DNA of 64,000 nt from Lipingzhangella_A rawalii. Lineage in GTDB: Bacteria; Actinomycetota; Actinomycetes; Streptosporangiales; Streptosporangiaceae. Made by a program: the position numbers and the translations under genes. Below are positions 52,802 through 61,664 of the stretch, piece by piece. The stretch covers positions 1 to 64,000 of the forward strand of contig NZ_JAVLVT010000002.1 in the NCBI RefSeq assembly GCF_031628175.1, read 5' to 3'. The notes below the pieces were generated by a model. That model saw only the letters and a list, made by a program, of their open reading frames with translations. It did no database searches and was not told the origin of the DNA. The first letter of the stretch is position 1. Every line of letters starts with the position of its first letter.

Positions 52802-53419
52802 GTGGCCTTTGTGGAGAACTATGTCCCGGCGGACGAGCCGCTGCTGTCGGCGCGGGAGCAGTCCCAGCGAACCGAAACCCAGTCGGTCAGTACCGCCACG
52901 GGCGCCGCGCTGCGTTTCCTCGCAGCCGCGATCGGTGCCCGAGCGGTGGTCGAGATCGGCACCGGCTGCGGCAGCTCCGGGATCTGGCTGCTGCGCGGCA
53001 TGCGTGCCGATGGGATTCTCACCAGCGTGGACGTCGACCCGGACCAGCTGGAGTACGCGCGGGACTCCTATCGTCAGGCCGGGTTCCCCGCGAACCGGAC
53101 CCGGCTGATCCAGGGACGTGCGCTGGATGTTCTGCCCCGGCTGACCGACGCGGCCTATGACATGGTTTTCGCCGACGCCGCCAAGCACGAGTATCCGAGC
53201 TACCTGGAGGAGGGGCTGCGGCTGTTGCGCCCCGGGGGTGTGCTCGTGTTCAACCACGCGCTCATCGCGCGGCCGTACGAGGAGGGGCCGCTGTCGGTCC
53301 CGGACCCCGACACCGCGGCACTGCGCGAGGTGAGCAGGCTGGTGCGTGACGATGAGCGGCTCCTGCCGCTGCTGCTTCCCATCGGGGAGGGACTGTTGGC
53401 GGCGATCTGTCCGGAGTGA
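52802..53419 (+). CDS. O-methyltransferase (Rv1220c-like)
   Basis: About 205 residues from GTG 52802. The SAM loop is [16 protein letters not shown], then [62 protein letters not shown]. It is the family 3 O-methyltransferase type. The ribosome site GGGGAGG (52769-52775) is 26 nt before this GTG but only 5 nt before an in-frame ATC at 52781, which would restore about seven residues expected from homologues. Divergent from sigE as in mycobacteria. Substrate unknown. Confidence 0.88.
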   Translation: MAFVENYVPADEPLLSAREQSQRTETQSVSTATGAALRFLAAAIGARAVVEIGTGCGSSGIWLLRGMRADGILTSVDVDPDQLEYARDSYRQAGFPANRTRLIQGRALDVLPRLTDAAYDMVFADAAKHEYPSYLEEGLRLLRPGGVLVFNHALIARPYEEGPLSVPDPDTAALREVSRLVRDDERLLPLLLPIGEGLLAAICPE

Positions 53420-53426
53420 CCGGAGT

Positions 53427-53456
53427 GAGGGGTGGAGCGGTGCCGCTCCACCCCTC
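53427..53456. terminator. 14-bp hairpin between convergent genes
   Basis: Perfect stem of GAGGGGTGGAGCGG (53427-53440) with 53443-53456, loop TG. It follows the O-methyltransferase stop by 7 nt and precedes the pepA stop on the other strand. Confidence 0.75.
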
Positions 53457-53479
53457 ATGGTCCGGCCCTCAGGGCTGGC

Positions 53480-54967
53480 TCATTCGCGCAGCCAGCGCAG
53501 CAGGGTCCGGGTGGCGAAACCGGTCGCGCCCTTGGTGATCTCCGCGCGGTTCGCGGTGGAGCGGCCCGGCCCCGCGACGTCGAGGTGGGCCCAGGGCACG
53601 CCGGCGGTGAACTCCCGGAGGAATAGTGCGGCTTCGGTGGCGCCGGGAGAACCGTAGTGGGGCTTGGTTCCGATATTGGCGAGGTCGGCGACCGTGGAGT
53701 CCAGGCTGTCCCGGTAGGTCTCCTCGAGCGGCATCCGCCAGAACCGCTCCCCCGACCGTGTCCCGGCCTGCTCGATCGCACTGGCGAGCGGATCGTCGGT
53801 GGCGTACAGGGCGCCGGTGCGTAGCCCCAGAGCGCGTTTGGCGGCCCCGGTGAGCGTGGCGACGTCCACGACCGTGTCCGGGGCGAGGTTGGCGGCGGCG
53901 TAGGCCAGGGCGTCCGCGAGGACCAGCCGGCCCTCGGCGTCGGTGTTGAGCACCTCGACCGTGGTTCCGGCATAGGTGGTGATGACGTCGCCGGGGCGCA
54001 TCGCACTGCCGGACACGGAGTTTTCCGCGATGGCGAGCAGCGCGGTGACCTGGACGGGCACCCGTAGCCTGGCCAGTTCCGACATGACGCCCAGGACGAC
54101 GCCGGCCCCGGCCATGTCGGTTTTCATCTGCTGCATGTTGTCCTGGGGCTTGAGGGACAGGCCACCGGTGTCGAAGGTGATCCCCTTGCCGGCCAGTACG
54201 ACATGCCGGTCGGGCTGGTCCGGGGTGTAGCTGAGCTGCACCAGCCTGGGGGGCTGTGCGGATCCGGCCCCGACGGCGAGGATCGCCCCGAAGCCCTCCT
54301 GTCGCAGCTGTTCCGCGTCCCAGACCCGCGCCTGGAGCCCGCTGTCCTCGGCCACGGACACGGCCTGCTCGGCCAGCCAGCCGGGGCCCTTGATCGAGGA
54401 GGGTGTGTTGGTCAGATCCCGGGCCAGGGCGGTGGCCCGGGCGTAGGCGGCCCCCCGGTGCACCGCCGGCTCCAATTCCGCGGGGGTCGGGGTGAGCAGG
54501 TCCACCTGGGCGGCGACCGGTTTCCCGGAAGGCTTCTCGCGCAGGGTGTAGGTGTAGCCGGCGAGGAGGAAGCCCTCGCAGAAGGCTGTGATGGCCTCGG
54601 GCGTATCCAGGGCCTGTGGTGTGGCCATCGCGACCCGGGAGCGCCCCCGGGAGCGACGTGCCAGGGTGGCCGCGGCGGTGCGTGCGTCCTCGCCGGTGCC
54701 GGCCCCGACACCCAACAGGGCGATCCGCACGAGTCCGGACCCCAGGTTGCCCACCAGGTCGGCGTAGTCGCCCGCCGTTCCGGTGAGGTCGTAGTGGTCC
54801 ACCAGCTGTTGGACCGGTGCCGGTAGGTACTGCGCGGGGATCTCTCCGCGGCCGGTCACGACGGCTGTTGCGCCGTCCGTGCTGGCACGGACCGGAATCA
54901 CGAGCAGATCGGCGGCGCTCGTGCTCAGCTCGGTGTCAACCGGAGAAATCTCGGTGGTGAACGGCAC
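53480..54967 (-). CDS. pepA: Leucyl aminopeptidase (M17)
   Basis: A 495-residue cytosolic zinc exopeptidase. An N-terminal regulatory domain precedes the catalytic one with LAGKGITFDTGGLSLKP, MKTDMAGAGVVLGVM, the family signature NTDAEGRLVLADAL and LTGAAKRALG. Metal-binding Lys, Asp and Glu residues are all in place. GTG 54967 has GCGAGG 5 nt before it; a TTG at 54979 is possible. It removes N-terminal residues during peptide turnover; it stands alone between hairpins. Confidence 0.95.
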   Translation of the reverse strand: MPFTTEISPVDTELSTSAADLLVIPVRASTDGATAVVTGRGEIPAQYLPAPVQQLVDHYDLTGTAGDYADLVGNLGSGLVRIALLGVGAGTGEDARTAAATLARRSRGRSRVAMATPQALDTPEAITAFCEGFLLAGYTYTLREKPSGKPVAAQVDLLTPTPAELEPAVHRGAAYARATALARDLTNTPSSIKGPGWLAEQAVSVAEDSGLQARVWDAEQLRQEGFGAILAVGAGSAQPPRLVQLSYTPDQPDRHVVLAGKGITFDTGGLSLKPQDNMQQMKTDMAGAGVVLGVMSELARLRVPVQVTALLAIAENSVSGSAMRPGDVITTYAGTTVEVLNTDAEGRLVLADALAYAAANLAPDTVVDVATLTGAAKRALGLRTGALYATDDPLASAIEQAGTRSGERFWRMPLEETYRDSLDSTVADLANIGTKPHYGSPGATEAALFLREFTAGVPWAHLDVAGPGRSTANRAEITKGATGFATRTLLRWLRE

Positions 54968-55220
54968 GTGGCCTCGCAATTCTCGTCGGGGCTCGTCGGT
55001 TGGTTGGACCCCTGGGCCTTACGGCCACGGGTCGCGGATCATGGGTCGGGGCGAACGGGGTGTACCCGGGTATCCGGGTATCCGTGCACTCGCACACACC
55101 GACATCGGGGTGGTCCACTCCGAGGCGCGGATACGTGCGGGTATTGCGGATGCGTCGCCTGGGTGCCGTGGTCGTTACTCCGGCGCCGTGACGATGGCGT
55201 CGGGGCCAGCGTCCGCACGC

Positions 55221-55388
55221 TCAGCGCACGACACCGTCCAAGGCCTCGGCAAGCTCATTGGCCTCCTCGGCGGTGAGCTCCACGACCAGACGTCCGCCTC
55301 CTTCCAGCGGGACCCGCATGATGATTCCGCGCCCCTCTTTGGTGACCTCCATCGGGCCGTCACCGGTCCTCGGCTTCATCGCCGCCAT
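55221..55388 (-). CDS. DUF3117 small conserved protein
   Basis: A 55-residue protein translated from ATG 55388, with AAGGGGA 6 nt upstream. It begins MAAMKPRTGDGPMEVTKEG and continues RGIIMRVPLEGGGRLVVEL, a compact beta-rich domain of the DUF3117 family, conserved in length and sequence across actinobacteria (mycobacterial Rv1211). No function is established. It lies in the same conserved neighbourhood as sigE, htrA and mrp. Confidence 0.92.
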   Translation of the reverse strand: MAAMKPRTGDGPMEVTKEGRGIIMRVPLEGGGRLVVELTAEEANELAEALDGVVR

Positions 55389-55580
55389 GCTGTTTCCCCT
55401 TTCCGTGGAAGGTATCGCGGGTCAGCGGGCGTCCCCACCCGAGGCTCGCCGGTCAGCTTTACCTCTGCGGGACTCAGGGAGCGGGTGACTGGTGTGTCAT
55501 TATCTCGGTTGTCGGCCCTTGATGGGAACTCTGGGCGTTGCGCACGTCCCAGTCCCGGCAACACCCGAAAGGGCTAAGGT

Positions 55581-55586
55581 TATAGT
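55581..55586 (+). promoter_or_regulatory. Candidate -10 box upstream of the enoyl-CoA hydratase gene
   Basis: TATAGT about 60 nt before the GTG start of the next gene; no convincing -35 at 17 bp. Confidence 0.4.
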
Positions 55587-55646
55587 CAGCGACTCGACGG
55601 AGCATCCCGCCGGGCCCCGCGCTCCCGACGGCCAGAGGAGAGGTCA

Positions 55647-56495
55647 GTGCCCGAGCCAGCCACCCCAGACAGCTCAGCCAGCACAGACGGTTCCGCGTCC
55701 CCGACCGAGGACGTGGATCTCGTTTCGTACACGACGGTCGACGGAGTCGCGACGATCACCCTGAACCGTCCCGATGCCATGAATTCGATGACGCGCGCCT
55801 TCAAGGAGGAGCTGCTCTCGGCCGTGGAACGCGCACGGGACGACAGTAGTGCGCGTGCGGTTCTGATCACGGGTCGCGGCAAGGCGTTCAGCGCGGGGCA
55901 GGATCTGCGGGAACACGCGGAATCGCTGGCGGCGGGTTCCGGACTGGACGACACGGTGCGTAGTCACTACAACCCGATCGTGTTGGGGATCGCGCGTATT
56001 CCCAAGCCGGTGGTCGCGGCCGTCAACGGTGTCGCGGCCGGGGCCGGGGCCGCCCTGGCCTTCGCCTGCGACTTTCGGATCCTGTCCGAGAAGGCGTCCT
56101 TCTCTCTCGCCTTCGCGAACATCGGGCTGGGCTCGGACTCGGGGGCGTCGTGGACGCTGCCGCGGCTGGTGGGACACGCGCGGGCCACCGAACTCCTCAT
56201 GCTGGGAGAGCCGGTGCGAGCCCAGCGGGCGGCCGAGATCGGCCTGGCCACCCGGGTCGTCGCGCACGACGAACTGGCCGAGTCCGCCCACGCCTTCGCC
56301 CACCACCTGGCCTCCGGCCCCACCATCGCCTACGCGGCGATCAAGGGCGAGTTGACCTACGGGGCAAACATGGAGCTGGACCAGGCCCTGGCGATGGAGG
56401 CTGATCTCCAGGACCAGTGTGTGGCCACCAGCGACCACCACGAGGCGACCACGGCGTTCCTGAACAAGGAGAAGCCCACCTTCCAGGGGCGGTGA
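55647..56495 (+). CDS. Enoyl-CoA hydratase/isomerase family protein (PaaG-like)
   Basis: A 282-residue crotonase-fold enzyme. An acidic 25-residue leader precedes VATITLNRPDAMNSMT. The oxyanion-hole segments are KAFSAGQDLREHAE and NGVAAGAGAALAFACDFRI. NIGLGSDSGASWTLPRLVG carries the aspartate used by PaaG-type isomerases in phenylacetate degradation, so isomerase rather than hydratase chemistry is likely. GTG 55647 has GAGGAGAGG a few bases before it. No other paa genes are near, so its pathway is unresolved. Confidence 0.9.
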   Translation: MPEPATPDSSASTDGSASPTEDVDLVSYTTVDGVATITLNRPDAMNSMTRAFKEELLSAVERARDDSSARAVLITGRGKAFSAGQDLREHAESLAAGSGLDDTVRSHYNPIVLGIARIPKPVVAAVNGVAAGAGAALAFACDFRILSEKASFSLAFANIGLGSDSGASWTLPRLVGHARATELLMLGEPVRAQRAAEIGLATRVVAHDELAESAHAFAHHLASGPTIAYAAIKGELTYGANMELDQALAMEADLQDQCVATSDHHEATTAFLNKEKPTFQGR

Positions 56496-56568
56496 GGCGC
56501 GGCGCCCCGGCACGCCCTCGGGTGCCAGCAGCCTGGCCGGGTCATACGCCGCGGGACGCGCGGGCTCA

Positions 56569-56630
56569 TTGACCGCGCTGCCGTATGCGGTCTAATATTC
56601 CTAGTTATTCGGTAGAAATAGTCGACTAGG
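56569..56630 (+). promoter_or_regulatory. Promoter with overlapping inverted repeat, TauE/SafE gene
   Basis: TTGACC (-35, 56569-56574), an 18-bp spacer and TAATAT (-10, 56593-56598) precede an AT-rich stretch where CCTAGT (56600-56605) and ACTAGG (56625-56630) form an inverted repeat across the expected start point. Placement suggests a repressor operator. The AT-richness stands out from the surrounding DNA. Confidence 0.6.
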
Positions 56631-56639
56631 GAGTCCTGG

Positions 56640-57545
56640 GTGCGGAACCTCGCTCTGCTCGGCATCTTCGGGTTCCTTGCCCAGCTGATCAACGGCGCCC
56701 TCGGCATGGGCTACGGCGTCACCTCCACCACCGCGCTGCTCATGCTCGGGGTCACCCCGGCCCTCGCCTCGGCCACCGTGAACCTCTCCCAGGTCGGCTC
56801 CCAGCTCGCCTCGGGTATCGCCCACTGGCGGTTCGGCAATGTGGACTGGGCCCTGGTGTGGCGGATCGCCCTCCCCGGGGCGGTGGGCGCCTTCCTCGGA
56901 GCGCTGCTACTCAGCTGGCTGTCCACCGAGGCCGCACAGCCACTGATGTCCACCATCCTGCTCGCCCTCGGTGGCTACATCCTGTTCCGGTTCACCGTGT
57001 ACGGCACGCCGCGAGGGCGATTCCACGGCACGCTGCCGACCGGGTTCCTGGCGCCGCTCGGGCTGATCGCGGGCTTCCTGAACTCCACCGGCGGGGGCGG
57101 CTGGGGCCCCGTGGGCACCTCGGCGCTACTGGCCAGCGGCCGGATGGAACCACGCCGGGTGATCGGTTCGATCAGCGCGGCCGAGTTCGCCGTGGTACTC
57201 GCGGGCAGTGCGGGATTCACCGTCGGCCTGGGGCTCACCGGTATCAACGTGCACTGGGTGCTGGTGCTACTGCTCGGCGGCGTCCTGGCGGCGCCGCTCG
57301 CCGCCTGGCTGGCCCGGCACGTTCCGGCACGCCTGCTGGGCTCGCTCGTGGGCGGACTTCTGGTCCTGACCAACGTCGGAATCCTGTTCGACGTGGAGTG
57401 GGTGAACCCCGACCCGCCGACCCAGCTCACCATTTACGCGGTGCTGCTTGCGCTGTGGGCCGCCGCCGTGATGATCTCGACCCGAGCACATTTGCGGGAG
57501 CGTTCGGCGACCGCCGAACAGGAGCTGACCTCCAGCTCAGCCTAG
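56640..57545 (+). CDS. TauE/SafE family permease
   Basis: A 301-residue membrane protein with about eight helices in two related halves. FLAQLINGALGMGYGVTSTTALLMLGV at the start and GLIAGFLNSTGGGGWGPVGTSALLASGRMEP in the middle are the duplicated family signatures. These proteins export or import sulfur-containing anions such as sulfite or taurine-derived sulfoacetate. GTG 56640 has AGGGAG 7 nt before it. It is preceded by a strong promoter with a candidate operator. Confidence 0.92.
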   Translation: MRNLALLGIFGFLAQLINGALGMGYGVTSTTALLMLGVTPALASATVNLSQVGSQLASGIAHWRFGNVDWALVWRIALPGAVGAFLGALLLSWLSTEAAQPLMSTILLALGGYILFRFTVYGTPRGRFHGTLPTGFLAPLGLIAGFLNSTGGGGWGPVGTSALLASGRMEPRRVIGSISAAEFAVVLAGSAGFTVGLGLTGINVHWVLVLLLGGVLAAPLAAWLARHVPARLLGSLVGGLLVLTNVGILFDVEWVNPDPPTQLTIYAVLLALWAAAVMISTRAHLRERSATAEQELTSSSA

Positions 57546-57822
57546 GCAGGATCCTGCGTGAGCTCCCAGTGAATTTCCGCCGGATTTTCCACGGGAGGAA
57601 GATCGGGAAATCCATATCCGAGCAGCGAAGTTTCCCAGGATCCGCGGGGATGTTAAGCGGCCTCGTTTACCTGTGACGGCGGGGCAGCAGGCCGATTACG
57701 ACTGGGATTCATCTGGAAACGGAATCTGGTCAAAGCTCGCGCTGGATGCTGTCATGTCCAGCAGCTCCGCTCCGTAGCCGGCCCGATCGGCCGTGCTCGA
57801 GACACGAACTTCAGGAGGAACT

Positions 57823-59595
57823 GTGCGTACAAGACGAGGCATCACTGGCCTCACTGCGCTGGGGGCAGCAGGTGCGCTCCTGGTCGCCGCGGCCTGTGCT
57901 CCCGGTGATCCCGAGGAGGACACGGCCGATGGTGCGCCCGGGCTGGAGGGGTGCGCCGAGAACCCCAACGAGTGCAATTCCGGCGAGGCCGCTGACGGCG
58001 GAGACATCACCTGGGTGGTGAACGCTCAGCCCGGCGCCTGGTCGTCCCAGTCCGCCGCGGGCGGCAGCGTCTACACGCTCCAGATGCTGGAGGGGGTCAT
58101 CCCCTTCACCGGCCGTTTTCTCCCCGACGGCGAGACCTACGAGTACAACATGGACCTGCTCGCCGAGGAGCCCGAGCTCCGCGACGAGGATGCTGACCAG
58201 TACGAGGTCGACTGGGCCATCGCCGAGGACGCCGTGTGGAACGACGGCACCCCCATCACCTACCGCGACTTCGAGGTCTCCTGGATGATGGCCTCGAACG
58301 ACGAGGAGCTGTGCCAGGGCTGTGCCGCCCGCAGCACCGCCTCCACGGAGATCATCGAGGACATCTCCAGTGACGATGACGACGACAAGACGTTCACCGT
58401 CACCTACGAGGACCAGTACCCCGAGTGGTTCGGCCTGTTCAGCCAGCACGCGGTTGGCGGCGGCTTCTACCCGGCACACGTTGCCGAGGAAGAGGGCTTT
58501 GACCTGGACGACCCGGAGGACGTCGGCGAGTACTTCGAGTGGCTGGACTCCAACCGGCCCGAATACTCCGGTGGCCCCTTCGAGATCACCGACGGCGACC
58601 TGGAGAACCAGGTTGTGAAGCAGCCCAACGAGAACTACTACGGCGAGGCAGCGAACCTGGACACCATTGTCGTGGACTTCCACGACGACGAGGGTGGCTG
58701 GGTTCCGGCCCTGGCCAACGACGAGATCCACGGCGCCTCGCCCGCCCAAATCAACACGGATGTCATCGAGGAACTCGAGGGCATGGACGGGGTCGACATG
58801 GACATCGCCCCCGGACCGGCCTGGGAGCACGTGGACATCAACTTCGACGTGCCCGAGTTCCAGGACGAGACCCTGCGCCGGGCGATGTTCACCGCGATCG
58901 ACGTCGAGGACATCGTGAACCGGAACTTCGGCGATATCTTCCCGGAGGCGGAGCCCAAGACCAACCTGTCGTTCTTCAACGACTCCGAGTACCACGAGGA
59001 CCACGTCTCCGAGACCGGCCACGGCAGTGGCGACGCCGAGGCGGCCCTCGAGATGCTGGAGGACGAGGGCTACGAGCTGGACGGGGACACGCTCACCCTG
59101 GACGGGGACGAGATCGGACCGTTCACCCTGCGGTCCACCTCCACCGACATCCGGGACACCTCGATGGAGCTGATCCAGGCGCACCTGAACGAGATCGGCA
59201 TCGAGATCCAGATCGAGCCGACCGAGGACCTGGGCGAGACCCTGGCCGAGGGCGACTACGACCTGATGCAGTTCGGGTGGAACACCAACCCGTTCTTCAC
59301 CGCCGCCCCGCAGCAGCAGTGGCACAGTGACAGCCCCAGCAACTTCGGTGGCTACGCCAACGACGAGGTCGATGAGCTGACCGAGGCGGTTGCCACGGCA
59401 CCGGACCTGGACACCGCGGCCGAACGGGCCAACGAGGCGGCCCAGATCGTGACCGAGGAGGCCTACATCCTGCCGCTGCTGGAGCAGCCGGACTACGTCT
59501 TCGTGAGCGAGGAGTACGTCAACATCCGTGACCACCTCGCCTCCAGCTCCCGCGCGAGCTACAACGTCGGTGAGTGGGGAGTGCTGGCCGAGTAG
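57823..59595 (+). CDS. ABC transporter substrate-binding lipoprotein, oligopeptide family 5
   Basis: A 590-residue secreted lipoprotein. The signal peptide (VRTRRGITGLTALGAAGALL) ends in a lipobox LVAAAC with lipidated Cys25. The SBP_bac_5 fold follows: YTLQMLEGVIPF, YEYNMDLLAEEPEL, VWNDGTPITYRDFEVSW, GGPFEITDGDLENQVV and LRRAMFTAIDVEDIVNR. The protein is extremely acidic throughout, with runs of D and E, as in salt-adapted bacteria. GTG 57823 has AGGAGGA 3-4 nt upstream. First gene of a four-gene importer operon. Confidence 0.94.
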   Translation: MRTRRGITGLTALGAAGALLVAAACAPGDPEEDTADGAPGLEGCAENPNECNSGEAADGGDITWVVNAQPGAWSSQSAAGGSVYTLQMLEGVIPFTGRFLPDGETYEYNMDLLAEEPELRDEDADQYEVDWAIAEDAVWNDGTPITYRDFEVSWMMASNDEELCQGCAARSTASTEIIEDISSDDDDDKTFTVTYEDQYPEWFGLFSQHAVGGGFYPAHVAEEEGFDLDDPEDVGEYFEWLDSNRPEYSGGPFEITDGDLENQVVKQPNENYYGEAANLDTIVVDFHDDEGGWVPALANDEIHGASPAQINTDVIEELEGMDGVDMDIAPGPAWEHVDINFDVPEFQDETLRRAMFTAIDVEDIVNRNFGDIFPEAEPKTNLSFFNDSEYHEDHVSETGHGSGDAEAALEMLEDEGYELDGDTLTLDGDEIGPFTLRSTSTDIRDTSMELIQAHLNEIGIEIQIEPTEDLGETLAEGDYDLMQFGWNTNPFFTAAPQQQWHSDSPSNFGGYANDEVDELTEAVATAPDLDTAAERANEAAQIVTEEAYILPLLEQPDYVFVSEEYVNIRDHLASSSRASYNVGEWGVLAE

Positions 59596-59620
59596 CGGCC
59601 TGTTCCGCTAACGGATCCAC

Positions 59621-59660
59621 GTTGGGTCCGGCCCGCGGGGGCCCGCGGGCCGGACCCAAC
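59621..59660 (+). other. 19-bp perfect hairpin between binding-protein and permease genes
   Basis: The arm GTTGGGTCCGGCCCGCGGG (59621-59639) pairs exactly with 59642-59660 around a 2-nt loop. It lies inside the operon, 26 nt after the binding-protein stop. It probably stabilises the upstream mRNA or attenuates read-through so that the binding protein is made in excess over the permeases. Confidence 0.75.
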
Positions 59661-59686
59661 GATGCGCAGTAGCGAAGGACGCATCC

Positions 59687-60733
59687 ATGTTCGTCTTCAT
59701 CGTGCGGCGATTGCTCTGGGCGATCCCCATCCTGATTGCCGCATCCCTCCTGGCTTTCCTGCTGATCGACATCTCGGGAGATCCACTGAGTGAACTGCGG
59801 GAAGACCCCAACATCCCGCAGGAATCGATCGCGGCCGAGGAGGAGCGGCTCTACCTGGATCAGGAGCGCCATGTGCGCTACCAGCTCTGGGTCACCGGAA
59901 GTGCCGTCGAGTTCAGCAGTACCGGGGTCGGTGTCGTACACGGCGACGGTGACATCGGCCTGCTGCGCGGCGAGTTCGGGCCCTCCGTCCGCGGTGAGGT
60001 CTACCAGATCGGCGAGGAGATCGGCGAGCGGTTTCTCCTCACCCTGCGGCTCATCGGAGTCGCGATGGTGTTCGCGCTGGGACTCGCCATCCTCTCCGGT
60101 GTGATCAGCGCCATACGTCAGTACTCCAAGGTCGACTACGTACTGACCTTCATTGGCTTCCTCGCCCTGGCCATGCCCACCTTCTGGCTGGCTGCACTCC
60201 TGCAACGCGGTGGGGTCTGGTCCAACGAGGAGCTCGGAACCAACCTGGCCACCTACGGGGACAGCACCAGTCCGCACATCGCCCAGGACTTCACCCCCCT
60301 GGAGAACGTCGCGGACATCGCCGCCCATCTGTTCCTGCCCACCGTCGCGCTGATGCTCACCGCCTACGCCCAGTGGAGCCGGTATCAGCGCGCCTCGATG
60401 CTCGAGGTCCTCAACAGCGACTACGTTCGACTCGCCCGCGCCAAGGGCCTACCCAACCGGGTGGTGATGCGACGACACGCCCTACGGACAGCGCTCATCC
60501 CGCTGACCAGCGTCGTGGCCGTTGGTATCGCCGGCCTGATCGACGGCGTGGTCGTGATCGAGTCCATCTTCCAGTGGCGCGGTCTGGGCACCTTCTTCAT
60601 CTCCGCGATCAACGAACGCGACGCCTACGCACTCATGGGCTGGCTCATGCTCAGCGGGGTCATCGTCATCGTCGCGAACCTGATCGCCGATCTGCTCTAC
60701 GCCGTGCTCGACCCGAGGATCCGCTATGAGTGA
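59687..60733 (+). CDS. Peptide ABC transporter permease (DppB/OppB-like)
   Basis: A 348-residue inner-membrane subunit. The N-terminal FIVRRLLWAIPILIAASLLAFLLIDISGDPL and the C-terminal VRLARAKGLPNRVVMRRHALRTALIPL with its EAA-type coupling loop are typical of the DppB group; about six helices and an external loop region of residues 40-115. ATG 59687. Its stop overlaps the next permease start by 8 bp. Confidence 0.93.
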   Translation: MFVFIVRRLLWAIPILIAASLLAFLLIDISGDPLSELREDPNIPQESIAAEEERLYLDQERHVRYQLWVTGSAVEFSSTGVGVVHGDGDIGLLRGEFGPSVRGEVYQIGEEIGERFLLTLRLIGVAMVFALGLAILSGVISAIRQYSKVDYVLTFIGFLALAMPTFWLAALLQRGGVWSNEELGTNLATYGDSTSPHIAQDFTPLENVADIAAHLFLPTVALMLTAYAQWSRYQRASMLEVLNSDYVRLARAKGLPNRVVMRRHALRTALIPLTSVVAVGIAGLIDGVVVIESIFQWRGLGTFFISAINERDAYALMGWLMLSGVIVIVANLIADLLYAVLDPRIRYE

Positions 60734-61658
60734 CCCACAGCTCACCGCCTCCGGTTCGGCGGGAGACCCACCCCCGGACGCCGAGGCCATCACCACCAAG
60801 GAACGCGGCCAGCTGGAGATGGTGTGGCTGCGGTTCCGACGGCACAAACTGGCCGTGATCAGCCTGTTCACCCTGCTCCTGCTCGTCGCGTTCGCGTTCC
60901 TCGGCCCCTACCTGTGGCAGTGGGACCACCGCATCCACGGCGACATCCCGTCCCACGCCCGGCCCAGCTGGGACCACCCCCTGGGCACGACCCGCAGTGG
61001 TCAGGACCTGGTGGGACAGCTGATGCGTGGTGCCCAGCAGTCGCTACGAATCGCGATCACGGTGTCGCTGGTCGCCACCGCCATCGGCTCCCTGTGGGGC
61101 GCGGTGGCGGGCTATCTCGGTGGCTGGGTGGACACCATCATGATGCGCATCGCCGATCTGGCCCTGATCGTTCCGCTGTTCGTCGCGGTCGCCGCCATCG
61201 GTGGCAGCCCGCGGGTCGGCGCCACCTGGTACAACATCGCCCTGATCATCGCCGCGTTCTCCTGGGCTCCGATCTCCCGTGTGGTGCGCGGCGTCGTCCT
61301 GTCGCTGCGGGAACAGGAGTTCATCGAGGCCGCGAAGGCGATGGGCGCCTCCACCCGGCGGATCGTGCTGCGGCATCTGCTGCCGAACGCGGCGGGACCG
61401 ATCATCGTCGCGGCCACCCTGCTGGTCGCGGTGGCGATTCTCGTCGAAGCGACCCTGTCCTTCCTGGCCTTCGGGATCCGCCCGCCGGACATCTCACTCG
61501 GTCTCATGGTCGAGAACGCCCGCACCGCGGCCTTCACCCGACCGTGGCTGTTCTATCCCCCCGGGGTGTTGATCATCCTGATCTGCCTGACGATCAACTT
61601 CATCGGGGACGGGCTGCGGGACGCGCTCGACCCCCGCCAGACGATGGTTCGGAGATAG
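60726..61658 (+). CDS. Peptide ABC transporter permease (DppC/OppC-like)
   Basis: A 310-residue partner permease. A 30-residue polar leader precedes the first helix (LAVISLFTLLLLVAFAFLGPYLW), and DHPLGTTRSGQDLVGQLMRGAQQSLRIAI and the coupling loop FIEAAKAMGASTRRIVLRHLLPNAAGPI are DppC hallmarks. ATG 60726 lies inside the DppB end, so translation is coupled; 6 nt separate its stop from the ATPase gene. Confidence 0.93.
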   Translation: MSDPQLTASGSAGDPPPDAEAITTKERGQLEMVWLRFRRHKLAVISLFTLLLLVAFAFLGPYLWQWDHRIHGDIPSHARPSWDHPLGTTRSGQDLVGQLMRGAQQSLRIAITVSLVATAIGSLWGAVAGYLGGWVDTIMMRIADLALIVPLFVAVAAIGGSPRVGATWYNIALIIAAFSWAPISRVVRGVVLSLREQEFIEAAKAMGASTRRIVLRHLLPNAAGPIIVAATLLVAVAILVEATLSFLAFGIRPPDISLGLMVENARTAAFTRPWLFYPPGVLIILICLTINFIGDGLRDALDPRQTMVRR

Positions 61659-61664
61659 CCAGCA

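Noticed and set aside
57811..59535. 574-codon open frame antisense to the peptide-binding lipoprotein
   Set aside because: It mirrors the GC-skewed codon positions of the true gene; its translation is valine/leucine/glycine-rich without motifs, and the sense gene has a signal peptide, ribosome site and operon context.
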